Origin: Ectocarpus siliculosus | Taxonomy: Eukaryota > Sar > Phaeophyceae > Ectocarpales > Ectocarpaceae | Reading direction: 5' to 3' | DNA: 64,000 nucleotides | Assembly: GCA_000310025.1 (NCBI GenBank) | Contig: FN647938.1 | Location: 753,443-817,442 of the forward strand | Shown: positions 40,901 to 53,149 of the stretch, in pieces | How positions within the stretch are numbered: the stretch's first letter is position 1 | Layout of the letters: every line of letters begins with the position of its first letter | The notes under the pieces: model-generated | What the model saw: only the letters and a program-made list of their open reading frames with translations | The model's database searches: none | What the model was told of the DNA's origin: nothing | Position numbers and translations under genes: made by a program

Positions 40901-42589
40901 TGAAACACACATGAGACCCCTTGGTCTATCATGCTTGGATGAGGTAGTACGCTGTGTGATGTGCTGTGTGATATGCCTCGCCCCGGTCTCTTATTTACTG
41001 TACGACACAATCCCAAGCCACGTGTCCCCTACCAGTAGGTTGTAAAACTGGAGGGACTGCGGACCAAAGCAGTACATGACGATGCGAACACTCCGATCCT
41101 TCCCGAAGATAGCCAGGCTCTGCCAATCGCGCGCGAACTCATGCTGCAGCAGTCTGATGCATATTCACTACAGCATTGAGTTCATTTGTGCTCTCACCTT
41201 CGTAACTTGTGTCGCCATCATACTTGGCAAGCTGAGAAGTGCCGCTCCTATTCCCTGTGGCTGTTCTCTTCGAAAGCAACGCCGCCGTTCGCAGCTAATA
41301 GGCAGTACTCTCTCTCTAACTCTCTCGCTCTACCTCTTTCTAAGTTCCCTCACAGCACCGGGGCTTTGAACGCTGAAACCGTCAGCTGTCTAGCCACAGC
41401 AATAGGCTGTGTAGCACTCCTGCTCGCTGTTCGCCTACCTCCATTCCCGAGATAAGGTTCGAGGCGGCGGAACCGCGAACAGTTCGGGTGCTTCTCTCAT
41501 CTGCCCGCCTCCTCCTGCGTGCAACAATCTGCATAATTTTTATTTCGCTACTCCGTACCACTCGCTACCACAGCACAGAATGCCACTTTACGGCGTGTAC
41601 CTGGTGCCTCCCCACTACACCAATTCCCTACACAAGATGCATGCATCAGCACACGCAACGGCGACAATAGTAGCGTTCGCATGCCAGCAGGGCCCACGAC
41701 GACGTCAAGATTTTGCATCTCGATGATGATTGAAAATCGAAAGACATGTATATATCTTGGACTCTTTTATCAGATGGAGATGGATTCGTTGTGTCGTTAA
41801 GAAAATAAAAAAAGAGGTTTTGATACTGGTAGCCAAGACACAACCTTCCAGATTTGGCGCCAGGAAACACCCTGCCGGGTCATTTTTTCATCTTCCGAAC
41901 GAAACGTTCGTTTGTCTGAAGATGACTGATGATGCCGTTGTTTACATATATAGCTCCATTACAACGACCTGACAGGGTCACGATAGCGAAGGAAACTGAT
42001 GCAGAGAGCGATCGAATAGCATGCGCCAGTGGTCTGGCGAGAGGATGGGCATAGAGAGTGTAGAAACACACAAATGGGTGGGTATACTCCTGCCGGGTGC
42101 GTATGCGATGTGCTTTCTCTTTCCTATTTCTGCGCTACGGGTTGCCGCTGCGTGCTCGTTATCGACAGTGGATTGTGCGCTTGCGAAACTGCATACATAC
42201 GTACGCAGACGAGCAAGCGTGGACTACAGTGCCATCCTGCAGTGGCCATGTGAAGTGCACAGCAGCCTTCACAGGGCTTTTCGCAGACAAGCGCGAGTGA
42301 ACTGCAGTCATCCTGCGGTGGCTAAGAAAAATGCACAGTAGCTTTCGCAGGGAACTCGCGCCAGTTGCAGAGCTCCTGAGCTCCCGCCTGCAGGAGTAGG
42401 GGGTCGGAATGAATTCAGGGAGCCGTAAACGGCGTAGTTGCCACTAGATAATAGGCGCAAAAGTAGGCACCAAGCTACGTTGGTACCGCTTGTTAGCGAC
42501 CGCCATGGCAACCTTGTGTTCCTCGCCTTTGAGGCAAAAAAAACAAGGTCTCGACATGGCACACAACGGGGTGTTTCTGCCGCAGCACT
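37938..42589. other. Intergenic region, no clear gene
   Basis: A helical-looking frame at 38576-38830 (EAAAEAIVSKKVRALILDMV) ends in a stop at 38830 and might be a last exon, but nothing upstream supports it. A foldback block is at 38930-39240. Decamer TACTGCTGTA is at 40798-40807. Nothing else stands out. Confidence 0.35.
38930..39240. repeat. Foldback/MITE-like block of CTTCCATGGAAG words
   Basis: The palindromic word CTTCCATGGAAG and variants recur about ten times in 300 bases. The block at about 38935-38974 is the approximate reverse complement of 39141-39184 (both contain GGAAGCTCACCAAGCGACT or its close variant). It may be a small non-autonomous element or a nested set of them. Confidence 0.45.
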
Positions 42590-42959
42590 GAAGCGGCAAT
42601 GCTTGCCGAAACCTAGTGAGACGTGAATGCATTTTCCAGGGCTGCCGTAGCATAAACGTCAGGCCCAGCCGGGCCGATAAGGCCAGTGCTATCGAAACAC
42701 ACTCTTCCATGGACAATTCATGTTCATTTCTCATGATGATTTTCTTAAAAATTGGCCGCATTCTTTGCACGCACGCCCTGCGGATCGATTATCCACAGAT
42801 TGAAACGTTAGGAACCTAGTCAGCGGGATTTGTATTCCTTTCGTTTGGATGTATGGTAAGGACGTTCCTGGTCCACATATGTTCCCCCTAATGCTGGATT
42901 GGTGTACCTCTTCCTTGAAGATGCTGCCTAGGAACGGCATCGTGGTTGTGGGACGCGGC

Positions 42960-43745
42960 GAAGGGTAGCGGGAGCAAGGTGTGGGGGCCTGGTGTGCGGA
43001 TACCGAAACCAAACACATTGCTGCTACAACATCTCCCCAATTCCCACGGAAAAGATCTTCCGTTTTCCCCACCATTTTTTTCCTTCCGTTTCCCCCCCCA
43101 TAGACTAACCCTGTCCGCCACCCACTGCTTGTGGAGCATGCAGAAGCTCACTATCGTGAACATGATCAACTTTTGTCACATGAACGTTGAATGAGTAAGA
43201 AGTCCACCCCCGTACGGTGTGCTACATAATACACTAGGGGCAGTCAATGCGGGGGGAATGGAAGGTGAAACCAGGACGTGTTGAGACGTTGCCGCAGCGC
43301 TTAACTGATCCTGGGCTTCGGACCGTTATAACATCTTCGTCATTTTCGGCAAGTCGTCTTGGACTCGCGCCGATTCAACGCCCGCCCTGTGGACGTCTGC
43401 CCTAGTCTCGATTCCAGCCAGCTGGTACTCGTGGCCTGCTATGAGTACCGGCTGGTTGGTATCGAGACTAGGGTAGACACCCACACGGCGGGAGCTGAAT
43501 CGGTTCGAGTCCCAAACGACTTGCAGAATAAGACCAAGATGTAAAAACGGGCCGAAATCCAGAAGCAGGTACGTGCTGTGACAGCGTCTCACACTTTCTG
43601 ATTTGATCCTCCATTCCCCCACATGACTCTCCCTGTAGAGTATTCTGTAGCACGCTATCATACGTGAACATGATCAACTTTCGTCATGAGGACAACAAAA
43701 GAGAAAATCCACCCCTCGCCCCCAGCAAAACGTACGCCGCGTTCG
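42960..43745 (+). repeat. Internal direct duplication of an intron-exon block
   Basis: The block containing GTGAACATGATCAACTTT occurs at about 43157 and again at about 43664, each time followed by a Ser/Pro/Arg-coding stretch and, after the acceptor, an exon of the RADxHxA type. The first locus has it once (about 27765). Confidence 0.6.
43337..43545. repeat. Palindrome made of one exon and its inverted copy
   Basis: The exon stretch on the plus strand from about 43440 (YRLVGIETRVDTHTAGAES) is mirrored on the minus strand from about 43428 leftwards (YQLAGIETRADVHRAGVES). The arms are about 95-100 bases with roughly 80-85 percent match by eye and almost no spacer. Confidence 0.75.
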
Positions 43746-44568
43746 TCTCAGACGGCACGCTCAGTCTGCTACGAATACCAGCTGGCTGGCATCGAGACAA
43801 GGGCAGACGCACACAGGGCGAGGATTGCATTGGTGCAAGTCGAAAACGACTTGCAGCAGAACAAGACCAGTATGTCAAAACGGGCCGAAGCCCAAAAGCA
43901 GGTAAGTGCTGTGACAGCGTCTCATACGTTCTGATTTTCACCCAACGGGGTGAATTCAGCTGAGCAGAAACTATGAAACTACATTGTGTACACGGTTCTA
44001 TCCCTTTGATGGTCTCTTGACATCTTCTAACCTCGTGATCATTCCCGATGTTGCCGCCGGCTGCAAACCCCCGTGCCCGCACCCCCACCTTCCAACCCTG
44101 CCCTGCAGCTCGAGCGCTTGGGAATGCTCTCTGTGCACGACACCTTAATCAGGCAGGAAGAGGCGGTAAAGAAAGTCATCAACGAGGCCACAAACAAAAT
44201 AGACGTCTTACGGTGGACGGTGAACGGTCAAGAGAATGTTTTCTCTACGTAATATTAGACCGTTCCCTGGTCTTACACATTGTTCTGAAATACCATAGAA
44301 CCGTGCCGTTTCCTGTTCACGCAAGTCTCATGACAGCAAGCAATGGAAAAGGCGGAACAAGGGGGAATCGAACGCGACGCACGGCTTGGATATGTGCCGG
44401 ATACGGTGCGTTTCCGGCTTTCGACTCCTACACTTTCTTCCCCATTCGATATCATGCCGCGCTTTTTCTCGCTTGCCGCACACTACACAAATACTGTGGT
44501 TGGCTACAAGGATATCGAAATTGGGCCACTGAAACGAAATCTACATGAGGGCGCAGTTGTGGGAAACA

Positions 44569-44688
44569 ATTCGCCAACGCGACGACGCAAAGGCGGCATC
44601 TTGCCCCGCTGGCCAGGTGAGATGCCGCCTTTTCCTCGTCGCGTAGCGGGGCGAGATACCGCCTTTTGCTGCGTCGCGTTGGTGAATC
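44569..44688. repeat. Palindrome with about 42-bp arms inside the large exon
   Basis: The left arm 44569-44610 and right arm 44646-44688 are reverse complements with a few changes. The spacer contains one more half copy (GAGATGCCGCCTTTT). It falls at the place corresponding to GDAAKAAS in the first locus. Confidence 0.75.
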
Positions 44689-44882
44689 TGTTGCTGCTGG
44701 GCTGAGGCCCCTTCTCATCGTCCTTCACCGCGGCGGTGTGGTCTGGTGCTGCTGCGACGGACGGCATGTCTGTGCGGTGGATTTTCACTCCCTACAGTAG
44801 CATGCCGTCTATCGCAGCAGCAACAGACAACACCGCTCCGGTTATGGAAAATCAGAATGGGCCTCAAGCCCACCAGCAGCAA
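44689..44882. repeat. Inverted duplication of an exon segment
   Basis: The minus strand from 44764 leftwards reads MPSVAAAPDHTAAVKDDEKG; the plus strand from 44802 reads MPSIAAATDNTAPVMENQNG. The same 80-base segment of the large exon is thus present head to head with a 35-base spacer. Confidence 0.75.
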
Positions 44883-46262
44883 GTCCACGAGGGCTCCGGC
44901 GCGGCCGCGGCCACTAACGTTGACTTGGACAAGGAAGGGTTCGGCCTGGCAGATGAAGGAGGTGATGCTTCTGTCCATGGAGGAGCTCAAGCAGGAGGGG
45001 GAGAGCGACCTGCAACATGGAAAGGCGTCATCGGCAGCGAGGGCCAAGGCGACAGCCGCACCCGGTCAGATCATGAATTGTTCCTCGAGGTATCGATGTC
45101 GGCACCAACCGCTGTAGGCTCGATTTACATCTCGTCACCAGGGGGCCCTGAATACCGCTCCCTGATATTTGGGTATCAACACTGCCCGTTCAGTGTTTTG
45201 GCGATGTAACAGGAAGGAGAGCACCCTATGCTTATGCCGAAGCGAGTGAATCATCCAACGTGATCAAGAGCTCTAACCGGAATCTAGAAGGCCGTTTGTA
45301 TCGAGATCGACCGCCGCCAGAGTGCCGTTGAAGTCAAACATGTAGCAAAACACGTTCTGTGGCAAGATGAGCGGAGTGTGACCCGGGTATTTACGCAGCA
45401 ATACCGTAAGTGCTCTCGCCACCGTCAGGCGTTCTGACCAACCCCTTTCACCACCCACCCCGCTTCCTCCTCGATGGTGTCAGGTGCGAGAAGCAAGAGC
45501 GAGAAGGAAAAGGAGCCCCCCGCCACAGCGTCAAAAAGCCGGTTGGAGGTTTTCGCTTCAGAGGAGGACGAGAGCGAAGACGAGGGCGAGGATGAGGACG
45601 ACCAGGGCAAGGGAGAAAAAGGTGAGTTCACTTCACAGTACGTACTACCGCAGTTCGGTTCTCCCTCTCCTGTGAACAGGACCATCCTCTCTACCCGTCA
45701 CGCCCCCTTCGTGTCGCCGGCGAACGTCTTACGGATTCCGCCCCGGGTTTTCTATGTAGGGTTACGGCGTTCTCTGCAGTCAATACAGTGAAGGTGATCC
45801 AGTTGTCCGTTTTCGTTATCAAGAAGTAAACTAAGATTCGCTCTCCTGCGTTGCTCGCGCACTCACTCTCCTCCACCTGTCTCCCGACACGTACCGATGC
45901 AGGAGGAAGCCCGCGGATACCGCGCCTGCCACGTCTCCCACCGGTAGGGGTCGAACCCGCGGCAAGTCCCCAAGCGCAAGTCACGGCCGTGCCAACAATG
46001 AACACGAAGAGCGCTAGTCCGACAGGGCAATTGGCGGTGTTGATCATACCGGGCTGTGCACAGAATAGGGCTCCGGTGTGCACTTAACGCAAAACTTCGT
46101 CGTGTGAACGCTTGGTACTTTGAGGAGGGGAAGACCTATATATTTGTCCCTGTAGAAGTAGATCAGGCTACAAGTATGTACGAGGGTACTACTGTATCAG
46201 AAACACTCCAATTTGTAAGAGACCAGGAGAGTTTCACAAAGGCCTCGTCTTCCTTCCATGTA

Positions 46263-47901
46263 GTTGTGGGCAGCAAAAAACAAAACACCGGGACAGATTT
46301 AACTTGGCATCCACCGATCAGCTGTCTCGATTTACCTTGGCGCCTACTTTGTGGTGTCTTCTTTATTATGGAGTATTTTTGTCTATTTCGCCGCTTGCTT
46401 GGGCACCGCATTCTACGAAACCACTTCACAGACAAACACCCAACAGCCGTGATCCTGGGAGCTGCAATTGTTCATTGTGATCTGTTTTGTTTGTTCTTCG
46501 CTCTCTTGACTCTATCTGAGGTCTAGGGAATGAACGCCCAAAAGCAATCATCACGAATCATCTCTTTGGCATGTTGAACAACCGGCATGGCAGCATATCT
46601 GCACGGTGATTTTTTTCTTTCCCGCAGCGGTAACGACACCTCTGCCCTGGTGTCTCCTTTCCTTCATTTGCTCAACAGAGTTGTAACATTCTGAAAGCAT
46701 ACGGCCCGCAGATAGACGGGTTTCACACATGTATTGACGGGCTTCTCGCGGGTGCTTTAGCGCTAAAACTCTGTCTCACGTCCTAAAAAATGACGCCTTT
46801 TGACATATCCTGTTCCCGTATGACTCTCCTTGGTCAACACCCAGCCTCCTCGTGTTTGTATTGGTCATGTGACGTGGAGAGCTCGTGTCAGAGATTGAGA
46901 AACCACGGGACTGGTGGGGCAAGTGTCAATAATAATAGTCATGCTTGGTGCTGCCTGCACTACCACCAGGGATTTTTCTTGTCTCATTCACCGCACATGC
47001 CACCGTTCTCCCAAGCATCTACTGTGTTTTACACAAACGCCTCGTTTTGTTGGTCGGCCTTCGCCGTAACATACCTAGTACAGACCCCAAGAAACAAATG
47101 AACTATTCATACACCCCAACAAGAATACCAACGAGGAGAATATCAAAGAATCGCTCAACACGGTGTGGCAGGAGTCAGACCTGTAGAAAAACTTGCACCC
47201 AGCGCGCCGCATTTCTTCAGAAATGAATGGGGACAACTCAACGATTGCCAAAGTATCTTGAGGTTCCATCGTGAACGGTGGTAGCCCATCCGGTTGAGTC
47301 CCGATTGAGGTGTTCGTGAGTGAATGGGTTGAAACGAACCATGTATGCGAGAGGATTGGGAACCTGGGTTCAGCATCAAAATGATCAAATAATTCCATTA
47401 TCTACTGACCTTTGAATCCATTCAACCCTTACAATAGGTGTTTTGAGGCGAGTACGCACTAAATAATCTTTGATAATGCTAGAGTGGGGTTCGCTCCTTC
47501 GTCACGCAGCAATCACATCACTCTCATCTGTCTCGTGCTCTCTGTAGGACGAACAGCGTGCAGACGAAGCAAGCGGGTTCGACGCCATGTTCACACCGTA
47601 GTCTAATCGATCATACCTCGAACGGCGACAATGCTGAAGAAACATTATTGTGGTAGGCGGTGTACAACACGCGTTTGGAAACCTCTCGGGAAGCATGCTG
47701 AAAGAGAGGAAGCCCATCGACAGAAAATAACTCACTCGGCTGCTCGTGCTGCGATTGGTGTGAGTCTGTTTACGTTTCGTTGCCCCGCGCCTCCACTAAG
47801 GCTACGCATACCCGTGCCCTTTCGAGGGAAGCCAATCACGTAGTACCCGGCCAAAATACGAGTGTACCCCGCCCTTCCTTTCTCCCTCTAACACGGAACG
47901 C
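46263..47901. other. Intergenic, left flank of the LTR element
   Basis: No coherent exon is visible on either strand. The last bases, AACGC (47897-47901), form the left target-site duplication of the LTR element. Confidence 0.4.
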
Positions 47902-48233
47902 CTATTCGATATACTCGTAGCATAGCATGGGGGTGGTATATTGCGTATACATATGCGGGGATTGCAGTGACGAACTACGGAGGGACAAGAAGTTTCTTTG
48001 TGTTTTCCTTGGGAGTGTAGTAGATTGGTGGAGATTCATGGAGATTCGTTCTGGGTATTAAAGGGTTATGCGTGACTTGATGCCGTGATGGAATGACGAG
48101 CTCAAGCACGCCCCCGATGAATACAACACGTTTTTCACCACGTCTACACGTCTTTACCTACCCGTGCGGCCCGTCATGGCCGAGCTGCTCTACGCTCCCA
48201 TCACACACAACTGAGCCACCCGAATTATCGATC
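47902..48233 (+). repeat. 5' LTR of the copia element
   Basis: 332 bases starting CTATTCGATATACTCG and ending AATTATCGATC. It matches the 3' LTR with one visible difference. Confidence 0.95.
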
Positions 48234-48299
48234 ACGCTAGCGTATGACACGTCGTCTACGAGATTCGAGTCGAGCTTAGTTTGGAGTATCGCTTTGCGG

Positions 48300-50100
48300 C
48301 GATCAGCAGCAGCCACCGATGAGCGACACCGAGCAAGATCGAGTGAGCGCCCGACTAGCAGAGGAGGAAGCCCGGATCAACTACTTGGTCGAACAGAGGG
48401 TAGAAGCAAGACTGGCCGAGATGTCGAGGCAAGAAGCAGAGGAGCGGAGGACAGATGACGTCCGGACCGGAAGAGAGCACGAGGATCGCCACCAGCAACA
48501 CGCGGGGCGGCCATCGGCCAACCCGACGACCGACGAAATCGCCCGCACACTCGCCGACGCCCTCACCGGTCGACTTCACGTCTCATCAGGGGACATGGGT
48601 AAGAGTACCCATTAACGCAGGGACGGTTCGAATGACTGAGACTAAGCGCCTAGCGCCTTGGGATGGTGTTTTCAAGCAAGGGGAGGATGAGCAGGCTAAG
48701 TTTTTGATTTTTCGATCGAACATGGTAGCTATGTTTGCCCAGGAAGGAGTGCGTGACGTAGTACTGACTGAAGAAAAAATTCCAGTTGGGAAAGAAGGCG
48801 TGAGCATGGAGGAGATGCGTAGGGTGCATTCGAGTGGACGGGTAGAAAAGGCAATAACGGCGTGGAACCTGCTGATCACGACAGTGACATACATGCCAAT
48901 CCTAACCCAGATCATCGCCGATGGGAGTCCTAGTGGAGGTTGGAAGATATTCCTCAATTATTACGAGCCGCGTGCCAGGGCCGAAAAAGAAAGGCTGTCA
49001 TCTCAATATCACGCTCTTGAGATGAAAGTAGGGGAGACCCCGCAAGAGTACTTCGGGAGATTTGCTGTTTTGCGCAGTAGGCTCGCCTCGCACGGTGTTG
49101 TTTTCTCCGACGATGATGCCAATGCCCACATGGTATACCACCTTTCCGACGAGTACTCGGTAGAGAAGAAGATTCTGACCATGTCACCGATTCCCCCCTC
49201 GCGCGAGACAATTGAAAAGGCTGTGCGAGATGCTCATGCGGACTCGGTTCGCCGTCGGGAGGGGGAACCGAAGAATGGCGCGGGGCACGCGTTCGTCGCT
49301 TCCGGTGGCATCCGGGGCGATGGACGTGTCCAAAATGGGTCGAGTGGAAACGGCGGGGGTCAGGACGGAGACGGAGGCGCCCGGAGTCGGAGCAGGAGCA
49401 GGGTGAGAGGAAACAAGAAAGGCGGAGGTGAGAGAGGAGCCGACAACGACCACTGCTACCTACATCCGCGCTTGTTCCACACCAACGCCCAGTGCTACAC
49501 CCAGCGCGACCGTCGGAAGGAGCAGGAGCAGCAGCAGCCCCAACAGCAGCAGTCTCAGCAACAGCAACCCCAACAGCAGCAGTCTCAGCAACAGCAGCCT
49601 CAGCAACAGCAGCCTCAGCAACAGCAACTTCACGGACCGCCGCCGCAGCAGCCGAGCTACAGTGGGGGGGGCTGGGGCGGTGGGCCTCAGCACGGACCTC
49701 ACAGCGGCTACGGAGGACAGCATCAGCACAGGTATGCAGCGCCCCCTCGTCCTCCACAACCGCCTTGGCGGCCTCCGTACGGGCACGCTAATGTGATGCA
49801 CGCGTATAGTGCTATGCCCTACGGGGGGCCCGCGAATGGTACCGAGTATGGCGGGTGGGAGCAGCAGCAGCAGCAGCAGCAGCCTTCGCCAGACTACTAC
49901 CAGCAGCAGCCGTACTACCCGCCTCCGACACCGTACTACCAGCAGCAGCAGCCACCATCGCAGCCTCCGCCACCGCCGTCGTTTCAGCCGCAGCAGCAGC
50001 AGCACTCCACCCATGCCCCGCCCCAGTCGCCCTCTCCCGGAGCAGCAACCTATCCGCCTGGGCATCTCCACTCCCTGATGGCACACTTTGTGTCCGCTGA
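48300..50100 (+). other. gag region of the copia element
   Basis: An N-terminal charged helical part is followed by a capsid-like stretch (for example APWDGVFKQGEDEQAKFLIF) of the kind seen in copia gag, then a Gly/Arg-rich part and long Gln, Pro and Tyr-rich tracts coded by CAG and CCG units. I see no CCHC knuckle that I would swear to. Fossil region of the element; coordinates are approximate. Confidence 0.75.
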
Positions 50101-50199
50101 CGAGATGAGTTCGCTTTCGGTTTCGAGTGATGTAAGCAGTGTCGCATGTGGTGATGATCTTGGCTTTGCTTTGTCTGCACAGAGTTGCGAATACAGTCC

Positions 50200-50500
50200 T
50201 GGTAGGGAGGTATTTTGGTCTGATAGCGGTGCAAGCAACCATTTTGTGAGTAACAGCTCCAAGATGTACAACATCTCGCCTGTCCCCCCCGGCAAAGAAT
50301 TCATCAAAGTAGGCAATGGTGCTTATTTGCGCGTGGAGTGCGTAGGTAGTGTCAATCTGGCATTTCACATGGCAGGAGGTCGATCGGGAGAAGCGGATTT
50401 CTGTGTCCAATTGACAGACGTGTACGTAGTACCAGGGATTTCGTTCAACTTGTTCTCTCTGCACCACACGCAGAAAAAGCACAGGATAATGTTGGATGAG
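50200..50500 (+). other. Aspartic protease region of the copia element
   Basis: WSDSGASNHFV is the retropepsin DSGA active-site motif in its usual copia context, followed by a region typical of copia proteases (YVVPGISFNLFSL). Approximate coordinates. Confidence 0.85.
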
Positions 50501-50619
50501 AGGGGTGTGCACCTTTTTCGGTGGTCGGCTTAGTTTCGCATACTCGGATATCGGATGCTCTCTATCGGCCACCCGCTTGCCTCCCTCGTACCGCGACGGT
50601 GATGTAATCCCCTCTACCG

Positions 50620-50920
50620 TTGTCCCTCCCCCCGTTGTCCGCCAAGCGTCTCCGCCTGGTGTTGGTACTGGCCTTTTTGCGCAAAACCCCCCTCCCCCTT
50701 CTCAGATTTCAGGATCGGGTGCAGGATGCGGTCCGAGTTCGAGCTTCCCGTCCATCGGTCCCGCCGGTGTTGTACCTTCGGCTTCGAGCTTCCCGTCCAT
50801 CGGTCCCGCCGGTGTTGTACCTTCGGCTTCGAGCTTCCCGCCCATCGGCGCTGCCGGTGTCGTACCTTCGAGTTCGAGCATCCCGTCCACCACTTCCGGT
50901 GTAGTACCTCCGAGTGATGC
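50620..50920 (+). repeat. Tandem repeat within the copia element
   Basis: A unit of about 54 bases containing CCCGTCCATCGGTCCCGCCG repeats about three to four times with changes, encoding Ser/Pro/Gly/Val-rich sequence between protease and integrase. Confidence 0.7.
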
Positions 50921-51349
50921 TTCCCCGCCTATCGATGTTGATTTAGTGTCTCCGTCGATCCGAGATTTTCAGCCTACCCTAGCCGCAGCCATCGCCTCAT
51001 CCGACGTCCTGTCCCCCTCAGTCGTGAACCCGAATGTGTCGCGAGAGATAGAGATCATGCCCCTTGAGTCCCAGGATAATTTGCCTTTGATGGACATGAG
51101 TATGTTCTTGGATGTAGGCTTGATGAACGGACAGGACTCGGTCCCGCCGGGTGACTTTTATCCCGACCCATTAGGCGTATGTGAGTCCGTGAAGCCCCCC
51201 GTTGCGTTCGCTGTGATGCAAGATGAGTTGGACGTGCTCAGAGACTTTGTTGTCGAGTGCCGTGTGCAGCAAGATGTAGGTCCCCCCTCCCTTTCCCATG
51301 CTTTGGCGATTATCGCCCCCGGTGGTCCAGCGTTCACTGTAGGAAAACC

Positions 51350-52100
51350 CACGTCCACCATCGACATTAATTTGTTCCACGCTTCCACCGGCCACGTGAA
51401 TGAATTCTTGATGAGGGAAACCGCAAAGCAGCAGGGTGTTCAATTGGTGGGGGAACTGCAGCCATGCGTCGGCTGCATCGAGGCGAAGGGCAGGAGGGCC
51501 CCGGTGCCGCGGCGTGAAGTCACCCGCGCGGCGGTACCGTTCGGCAAGGTGCACATCGACATCACCGGCCCGTACTCGGAGGCGTTCGATGGTTCTCGTT
51601 ACCTGATCATGTTCGTGGACAGCGCGTCGCGGTGGCAACGGGCGTAAGGCATGCGGGCCAAGAGCGACACCCTGACGTACACGCGGCGCTTCCTCGCCGA
51701 CCTGAACGGCAACGGCACTCCGGGGTGTTTCCGCATGGACAACGGTGGTGAGTTCACCAGTGCTGCCTTCGTCGCGTTCTGCGACGCCGCTGGCATCCGG
51801 CGCGAGTACACCGCACCCGACACCCCGAAGCAGAATGCGGTCGTCGAGAGCGCAATCTGGCGCGCTATGAAGGGGGGCCACGCCGCCCGTCGCCACGTCC
51901 TCTCCATGGGCCACGTCGACCTCGCCTCTATCCCCGGTATGGACGCCAACGGACACCGGCTGTGGCTTGCATCGGCGATCTGGGCCTCCGGCTGCTTCAA
52001 CCGTTCCGCGACGTCGGCCAACCCGGCCTGGATGTCGCCGTTCGAGGCCTTCTTCGGACGTAAACCGCCGCTCAACGTCGTCCCTTTTTTCCAGGAGGGG
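51350..52100 (+). other. Integrase region of the copia element
   Basis: A GAG-pre-integrase zinc-binding part (HASTGH...CVGCIEAKG) is followed by the integrase core with its first Asp (HIDITGPY), second Asp (RMDNGGEF) and Glu (KQNAVVESA), the DD35E triad. A Pro/Ala-rich linker follows to about 53.0 kb. Approximate coordinates. Confidence 0.88.
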
Positions 52101-53149
52101 ATGATGCGCGTGAAGCGCGCCAGCAAGGCGGACGTCCAATCCGTGCGTTGCTTCTACATGCACGGAGCGCGCAACCACTCCGCCGCCACTGCCGTCGTTC
52201 TCCGCGCCGACACCGGAAGGATCTGCCTGTCCAACAACGTCGTGTGGATCAACCGCCGCACCGCCGTGCCGGCGCCGGTACCGGCCAGCGGGGGGGGCTC
52301 TTCGGTCACCGCGGCGCCCTCGCCGGCCGCCGCCGTTCCTGCAGCCGCTGCCGCACCGCCACCGCCATGGGCATCGCGGACGTACACCTACACCCCGCCC
52401 ACAGCGACCACCGCTTCGCCGCCGCCCACTTCTCCGTCGATCTTCACAGGGTCCGGAGCCGCGTCGCCGATCTCCACGGCGTCTTCGAGTGCACCGCCGT
52501 CCACCGCAGCCACGCCGCCCCGTCCACCGCCGACACCCCCGCCCGCAAGCGCCGCCGCTCCCGCTCCCCATCACCCGCCGCTTTCACAGCGAGCCGTCAG
52601 AGAATTGGGCGAGAAGGAAACCAGAGTGCATGGCCGTACGCGCGGCGACCGAGTGCGCTTCATGGATGAGCAACAGCAACCGCCGTCGCCGTCAGGTGGC
52701 GGCACCGCTCTCCAACACCGCCTTGGGCTGCTGTCGATGATGGGCAAGGATGCGCTCGTCTCGTCGCTCGCCACCCGGGAGGCCGTCGATCAAGGACGTC
52801 GAGACCTGCCAGCGTCCGCCAGCATCGCCCCTCCCGCTCCCCCACCGCCGCAAGATACGAGTTTAGCAGGCCATGGGAGCGGGGGGGCCGCAGGAGCTGG
52901 AGGGCCGGGGGGCCTGCACATGTTCGCAGCAATGTTCGCCACCCGCGAGGACGTGGAAGCCACTCTTCGTGCCAAGCGCCCTCCTGACAAGATGCCGGAC
53001 CTCCCTCACTGCCTCGCCAGCGACCTCCGCGTGCCGAAAACGTTCAAGGAGGCCATGCGGTCTCAACATTCAGAGTTGTGGGATGATGCAGTCGGTCGGG
53101 AGTTTTTCGGTCTGTTGGATGCAGGTACTTTTAGTCCGGTGTAGCAACC

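Larger units (their letters stand above)
42590..46262 (+). pseudogene. Second, decayed copy of the coiled-coil gene locus
   Basis: Sequence from the end of exon 1 (about 42590) to 46262 matches 27120-31020 in order with moderate divergence. Exon 1 with the membrane segment is missing apart from its tail, which now has a stop. One exon copy is intact here (43752-43901, 50 codons, RADAHRARIALVQVENDLQQ), showing what the first locus has lost. A second, earlier copy of that exon (43437-43570) has a stop. The exon starting at 44109 (LERLGMLSVHDTLIRQEEAV) is fused to the end of the following one. The large exon at 44500-45060 is broken up by inverted segments. The acidic exon (about 45487-45620) is clear. 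Without exon 1 it is unlikely to make the same membrane protein. Confidence 0.7.

Noticed and set aside
45880-46050. Possible tRNA gene (GGGGTCGAACCC block, also at 30715)
   Set aside because: The B-box-like word is present in both duplicated loci, but I could not find an A box or pairing stems on either strand.
49460-50572. Long minus-strand frame opposite the gag region
   Set aside because: It is the antisense shadow of CAG/CCG-rich coding sequence in the LTR element, giving Leu/Arg-rich nonsense.
51171-52574. 467-codon minus-strand open frame
   Set aside because: It is antisense to the integrase region and linker, where high GC content keeps stop codons rare; it shows no motif of its own.
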